A DNA stretch of 38,968 bases from Candidatus Gorgonimonas eunicellae (lineage in GTDB: Bacteria; Pseudomonadota; Gammaproteobacteria; Pseudomonadales; Endozoicomonadaceae), in NCBI GenBank assembly GCA_929200395.1, contig CAKMZJ010000011.1, positions 1 through 38,968 on the forward strand. Reading direction: 5' to 3'. The notes beneath the pieces are model-generated. The model had not been told where the DNA came from. It did no database searches and worked only from the letters and a program-made list of their open reading frames with translations. The first letter of the stretch is position 1. Each line of letters opens with the position of its first letter. This document shows, piece by piece, positions 34,701 to 38,968 of the stretch. A program made the position numbers and the translations under genes.

Positions 34701-36356
34701 ATGGAAATTTACATGGTTACAGCATCTTGGATTACTTTCTTATTAACTTTAATATGTTCTACTGTATCAGCTTTAATAGCGTGGATATATACTAAAAAAC
34801 AAGCAACACAGAATATGATTAAACTAGAGGGTAGTTATGACAAACAACTGCAGAGTGCAAAATATGATCTTACTGAGCTACAAAGCGAGTTTAATGAGAT
34901 TAATAAATTATATCAACAATTACAATTACAACATACTAAAACTAGTGAAACCTTAAAGTATTCACAAATACAATTGCAAGAAAAAATAGCACAGCTGCAC
35001 AAATTACAAGATAATTTAAATGAAACTATTGCAGAAACTAAGCATGAAAGTATTGAATACAATAAAATTTCTACTAAATTAGACTTAATACAACAAGATA
35101 TAAATCAAAAAACAGTCGAAATATCATCATTAAAAACTGAATTAGAAGATGCTAAACAATCATATAACCAAGAAAAAATCAAAACCGCTGAATTAGAAGA
35201 AAAGCTTAAGTCAATGAATTTTATTGAAAAAAGCAAAGATCTATTAAGCGAACACTTTACTAACATAGCTAATGCAGTAATTGACACTAAAAGCAAATCT
35301 TTAAATGAACGTCATGAAGATAACTTAACTAAAGTTTTAGAACCTGTAAAACAACAAATCACTCAATTTAATGCAGAAATAAAAAATGTTTATAAGGAGT
35401 CAATTTCTGAACGATCTGCTTTATCTAGTCAGTTAGAATCATCATTAAAGTTACATAATCAAATGTCACAAGATGCTCAGCAGCTAACTCAAGCACTAAA
35501 AGGTGATAAAAAACTACAAGGATGCTGGGGAGAGGTTCAATTAGAGCGTCTATTAGAGGTTAGTGGTTTAATAAAAGATATTGAGTTTCAACGTGAGCCA
35601 GAGATTAAAGACGAAAATAATAATAAATTACGACCAGATTTTATTATTAATCTACCTGATGGCAAGCATTTAATTATTGACTCTAAAGTTTCACTAGTAG
35701 ACTATATAGAATGTGTAGCAACTGAAGATAATGCAATATATGACTCGCATGCAAAAAAACATTGCAATAATATTCGTAATCATATCAAATCGCTTGCTGA
35801 AAAAAATTATGCAGCTACTACTGATATTAACTCACCACAATTTGTTTTTATGTTTGTGCCTATAGAGTCAGCACTACTGTTAGCTATAAAACAAAACCAA
35901 GATTTAATATATGATGCTTTTCAAAAAAATATTATTATCGCCTCACCAACAACGCTATTAGCTTCTTTAAAAACCGTAGCTAATTTATGGAGCATCGAAC
36001 GTCAAAACGCTAATACTCGTAAACTCGCTGAAAAAGCAGCTTCAGTATACAATAAATTAACTTCAGTAGCAGATAATCTAGTTAAATTAAAAAATAGTAT
36101 AGTTAAAGTTTCTGAAAACTACAATGAAACCATTAAAGTTTTTAGTGAAGGCAAGGGAAATTTAGTAGCTACATGTAGTGCTTTTAAGCAGCTAGGAGTG
36201 AATGTAAAAAAAGAGATTCCAGCTACATTACCTTTAATTAATGATATAACAGAAGCTTCAGCAGACACAACCAAAACAACTTATCATATAGAGACAGATT
36301 CAGGTGCTATAGAAAAAGAGACTACAAAAACACAGATAGTAGATGAAACTTCTTAA
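34701..36356 (+). CDS. rmuC: RmuC-family DNA recombination protein
   Basis: Membrane-anchored coiled-coil protein with a PD-(D/E)XK-type nuclease-like core. In E. coli its loss raises inversion at short inverted repeats, hence its proposed role in limiting rearrangement. The 551-residue product has an N-terminal anchor (about residues 9-28, SWITFLLTLICSTVSALIAW), a coiled coil to about 180, then the RmuC domain with GCWGEVQLERLLEVSGL near 274, RPDFIINLPDGKHLIIDSKVSLVDY near 311-335, and FMFVPIESALLLA near 383. The Asp/Glu/Lys of RPDF and DSK fit the nuclease core. The Thr/Lys-rich tail is longer than in E. coli (475 aa). ATG 34713 is an alternative start with GGAAA before it. Confidence 0.92.
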   Translation: MEIYMVTASWITFLLTLICSTVSALIAWIYTKKQATQNMIKLEGSYDKQLQSAKYDLTELQSEFNEINKLYQQLQLQHTKTSETLKYSQIQLQEKIAQLHKLQDNLNETIAETKHESIEYNKISTKLDLIQQDINQKTVEISSLKTELEDAKQSYNQEKIKTAELEEKLKSMNFIEKSKDLLSEHFTNIANAVIDTKSKSLNERHEDNLTKVLEPVKQQITQFNAEIKNVYKESISERSALSSQLESSLKLHNQMSQDAQQLTQALKGDKKLQGCWGEVQLERLLEVSGLIKDIEFQREPEIKDENNNKLRPDFIINLPDGKHLIIDSKVSLVDYIECVATEDNAIYDSHAKKHCNNIRNHIKSLAEKNYAATTDINSPQFVFMFVPIESALLLAIKQNQDLIYDAFQKNIIIASPTTLLASLKTVANLWSIERQNANTRKLAEKAASVYNKLTSVADNLVKLKNSIVKVSENYNETIKVFSEGKGNLVATCSAFKQLGVNVKKEIPATLPLINDITEASADTTKTTYHIETDSGAIEKETTKTQIVDETS

Positions 36357-36518
36357 TTCTAAGGGTAGCTTGCAAAATAATCTTATCATTTTATCTGTTG
36401 TGTGTATAATGTTTTTTTAGATTCTGTAAAATCCTGCATTAGGATACGATATTTTTAGGCAGTTAAAATATCTACTTTTTAAATATAATTATTAATAAGG
36501 ATATTAAATAAATTTTCT

Positions 36519-37607
36519 ATGTTTATTCATAACATTATAAAAGCTACTATACGTACTATAATATTTACACTATTTATGTATAATTATTCAATATGTGCTA
36601 GTGCATGTAATAATATACATAACACCTATTCAAACGTTAATAAGATATTAGACATGAGCGAAAGGAAAAATACTATAATTTTTTCTAAAATACTTAATGA
36701 ATTAGATATCCCACATGATCCAAATGATATTCAAAGTATTTACCAATGTTTTAAAAGATTCAGAAGAGCTAGCAATCAAGAAAGATGGCAGATAAAACCA
36801 GTTGTAATCAACGAGCAACAAAGACAAACGATATTAAATTTAATCTCTGAATTAAACTTAATTCAGGATATTCATGCATCAGAGAGCTGTTTTCAATATG
36901 CTTTAATCCTAGGAGCTACATCTCCTACAATAAAATCAAGAATAGAATATTTAGCTACAGAGTGGAATAATGGAATAAGAGTTAATGAGATAGTACTTTT
37001 AGGATCAAATAGACAATTAAACACAGAAAAAGACTATAGCGAACGTATATTACGAGGTGTTTTTGAATATATTATTAATAATAATCTTGCAAATGAAAAA
37101 GATATAATAACAATTACATCAGTATTGAAAGATGCAAATACTGATTATAATCAGCAGTTTGCTTTAGCAAAAGAAATAACTGCAAAGAATCATAAATTAC
37201 AAATTTTTTCTAATTATTTATCTACAACAGCCACAGAAGCCGATGCGGCGCTAGCAATGTTTCATATTGCTGCAATCCCTAAAGAAATGCAAAATTTGCC
37301 TGTGTCATTAATATCTGCTCCTGATGTTAAAAGAGCAGATAATATTATATTTAGAGCTAATACCGCAGACACTATAAATTATTGGATGAATAATGATGAT
37401 ATAAAAAAAACTAGCGTGCTAGCTGTCAGTAATCAGCCTTATGTAATTTATCAGCAACAGGTATTATATAATCAGTTAAAAAATAAATTTAATAATGTAG
37501 ATATTATAGGGGGAAAAGATAATGCTGTTAATAAGCTAGCTAAAATAGAGTTATATCTTGATACCCTAGCATTATTTTTGCACAATTATTTAGAAAGTGG
37601 CAACTAA
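36519..37607 (+). CDS. Exported protein, distant similarity to the DUF218 (YdcF/SanA/ElyC) fold
   Basis: A 362-residue protein. Residues 1-29 form a likely Sec signal: Lys/Arg near residues 8-12, hydrophobic core TIIFTLFMYNYSI, then CASA followed by Cys, so cleavage by signal peptidase I or lipoprotein processing at the Cys are both possible. The body has features reminiscent of DUF218 proteins: ALILGATSPTIKSRIEYL, NEIVLLGSNRQLN, TEADAA, then RANTADTINYW, VLAVSNQPYVIYQQ and VDIIGGKDNA. I judge this by pattern only. DUF218 proteins are linked to envelope maintenance in enterobacteria. TATAAT at 36405-36410 could be its -10 box. It follows rmuC by 162 nt and is not clearly in an operon. Confidence 0.65.
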   Translation: MFIHNIIKATIRTIIFTLFMYNYSICASACNNIHNTYSNVNKILDMSERKNTIIFSKILNELDIPHDPNDIQSIYQCFKRFRRASNQERWQIKPVVINEQQRQTILNLISELNLIQDIHASESCFQYALILGATSPTIKSRIEYLATEWNNGIRVNEIVLLGSNRQLNTEKDYSERILRGVFEYIINNNLANEKDIITITSVLKDANTDYNQQFALAKEITAKNHKLQIFSNYLSTTATEADAALAMFHIAAIPKEMQNLPVSLISAPDVKRADNIIFRANTADTINYWMNNDDIKKTSVLAVSNQPYVIYQQQVLYNQLKNKFNNVDIIGGKDNAVNKLAKIELYLDTLALFLHNYLESGN

Positions 37608-37799
37608 AAACTTGCATTTCCAACTGCTACCTGTATATCTAAAGAATAGATCATGCCTATTCAAATTTGGGGTATTGCATTATCATGATTAGCAATCCAT
37701 TTTGAAGATCGTTTAGATGATTATTTAACATCTAAACTTACTAATGACAAAGAATTTGGAACACCTTCGTTGATTCACATACTGAGTATTTTAACAATT
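37608..37799. other. Intergenic region with a decayed coding-like stretch
   Basis: The plus strand at about 37690-37810 reads without stops as LAIHFEDRLDDYLTSKLTND and onward, but has no start. CATCTAAACTTACTAATGACA here matches 32874-32894 with one mismatch, so a repeat or mobile-element remnant is possible. No intact gene is visible. Confidence 0.35.
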
Positions 37800-38968
37800 T
37801 TATTTGAGTAGCTTGCTCCAATTAATAGTTTCTAAGTACTCTTCAAAACAGCTAGATAAAAAATCTGTAGTTAGTAATAAACCTGTAGATTTATTAAAAT
37901 TATTACGTAGTATTTCAATGTCAGGTTCTGAATTTATTATACTGCTTTCATATAAAATAACATTATTACAATTTAAATATAATGTCGCATATTCTTCAAA
38001 AGAATATATATTTGAATCTACTTGTAAATGCCCAATATGTAATCTAGCTACACGCATATCTCCAATACCGGTATTATCATCAAACAATATAGTGCAATCA
38101 TTAGCACAGCTTTGAAATACCGAGGCAATAAAAGAAGATACCACAGTCGTAGCTTTTTCTGACAATTTTTCAATATCTATACTGCCATTGTAATCAGCAT
38201 AACGCTGTTGAATTTTTGCATTATTAGCCTGATTATTGATAAAATCAGTAAAAATTTTTGTTAACTCATTTTTCAGATTATGACCATTTGATGCTACGAT
38301 AAAAGTAGCTACTTGGCTATTTTTTGCATCTTGACTAAATGAAAAAGCTGGTTTTTTTGTAGCTAATCTAGTTAAATTAGGTGACTTACCCGTATTAGTA
38401 TAGCTCCAATATTTTTTTAACGAAACTCTTTGCAATGCATTTAAAAGTGTTTTAGATTTTCCAGATAGTTCTACATATTCAGTATCTACTAAATCATATT
38501 GCTTTTTATTCTTTTGTATATATTCAATTTGTGTTTGCTTGTTTTCAGCTAGTTGTTGATAAAAGTTATCTAAAACTTTAATTGCATCCTTTGAATAAGC
38601 ATCATCTAGTTTTAAATCTTCTAAAAATTGAAGCATAGGTGCTACAAGATCCAATTTATCGATGGTAGGAACCAAAGCTCCAAGTGTATGTTTGAGTAAT
38701 TCACTTAAATCTTTATCTTTGTGCAACAATGATGATTTATAAGTATCATATATAAATAATATACTACTATTAGCATATTTTTTTGCTTCTTGGAGTAACC
38801 CTGGTGATTTTCTTTTAGTAACTATTTTAATCCATTCAGAAAAAACTTCTGTTATTCTTGATAGTATTTCATCATAATTTCTTATAAAATATAAGTCATA
38901 ATTTGCATATATATGCTGCATTTGCTGTTCATAATTTTTAAATGGAAACTTTTTAATTAAAAAATCTA
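37800..38968 (-). CDS. Unrecognised protein, 5' end beyond the window
   Basis: The frame stays open from the stop at 37800-37802 to the right edge, passing an internal ATG at 38919-38921 without any stop. The gene therefore most likely starts outside and at least 389 residues are visible. The chain is helical and hydrophilic with no membrane segment. Features: HTLGALVPTIDKLDLVAPMLQFL, a Lys-rich helical region, then IFTDFINNQANNAKIQQRYADYN and a C-terminal part with the acidic stretch TILFDDNTGIGDMRVARLHIGHL. I know no family for it. Composition is like the other putative effectors in the window. Confidence 0.65.
   Translation of the reverse strand, partial: DFLIKKFPFKNYEQQMQHIYANYDLYFIRNYDEILSRITEVFSEWIKIVTKRKSPGLLQEAKKYANSSILFIYDTYKSSLLHKDKDLSELLKHTLGALVPTIDKLDLVAPMLQFLEDLKLDDAYSKDAIKVLDNFYQQLAENKQTQIEYIQKNKKQYDLVDTEYVELSGKSKTLLNALQRVSLKKYWSYTNTGKSPNLTRLATKKPAFSFSQDAKNSQVATFIVASNGHNLKNELTKIFTDFINNQANNAKIQQRYADYNGSIDIEKLSEKATTVVSSFIASVFQSCANDCTILFDDNTGIGDMRVARLHIGHLQVDSNIYSFEEYATLYLNCNNVILYESSIINSEPDIEILRNNFNKSTGLLLTTDFLSSCFEEYLETINWSKLLK

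Overview
The window is strongly AT-rich bacterial DNA that uses the standard genetic code. It mixes conserved housekeeping genes with large, lineage-specific proteins of eukaryotic character. The housekeeping set is trxB, a nitrilase-family amidase, aroB, an MFS transporter, dapF, orn, a two-domain rhodanese and rmuC. Orn and RmuC together with aroB and dapF suggest a host-adapted gammaproteobacterium, perhaps Legionellales-like or Francisella-like. That placement is inference, since no rRNA or tRNA lies in the window.

Layout. 1-1225: repeat tail and trxB. 1317-4172: a Lys/Asn-rich orphan convergent with a macro-domain protein. 4269-13262: two tandem ~1420-residue ankyrin proteins with a near-identical 106-nt leader. 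13341-14159: nitrilase-family amidase. 14464-21739: a scrambled segmental duplication of two families. Family A is an NPF-repeat protein and family B an 828-residue membrane protein. Each copy keeps one gene intact and the other as a remnant, and a 1039-residue orphan sits between them. 21946-23022: aroB. 23227-25169: a small hydrophobic protein and a eukaryotic-like protein kinase. 25483-27604: MFS transporter and dapF. 27865-31798: two paralogues, one with a C2H2 zinc finger, both ending in a bipartite nuclear-localisation-like signal and sharing a 564-nt identical 3' part. 31987-32868: a coiled-coil protein ending in a CaaX box (CVIC). 33008-36356: orn, sulfurtransferase and rmuC. 36519-end: an exported protein and a gene cut by the window edge.

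Taken together, the accessory proteins look like a cluster of host-directed effectors. They combine ankyrin, macro and kinase domains with short eukaryotic linear motifs: zinc finger plus NLS, CaaX, NPF repeats and possibly a PDZ ligand. No secretion-system gene is present, so export into a host is inferred, not seen. Repeated duplication, gene conversion and pseudogene debris show that the accessory regions turn over quickly while the housekeeping genes between them are intact.
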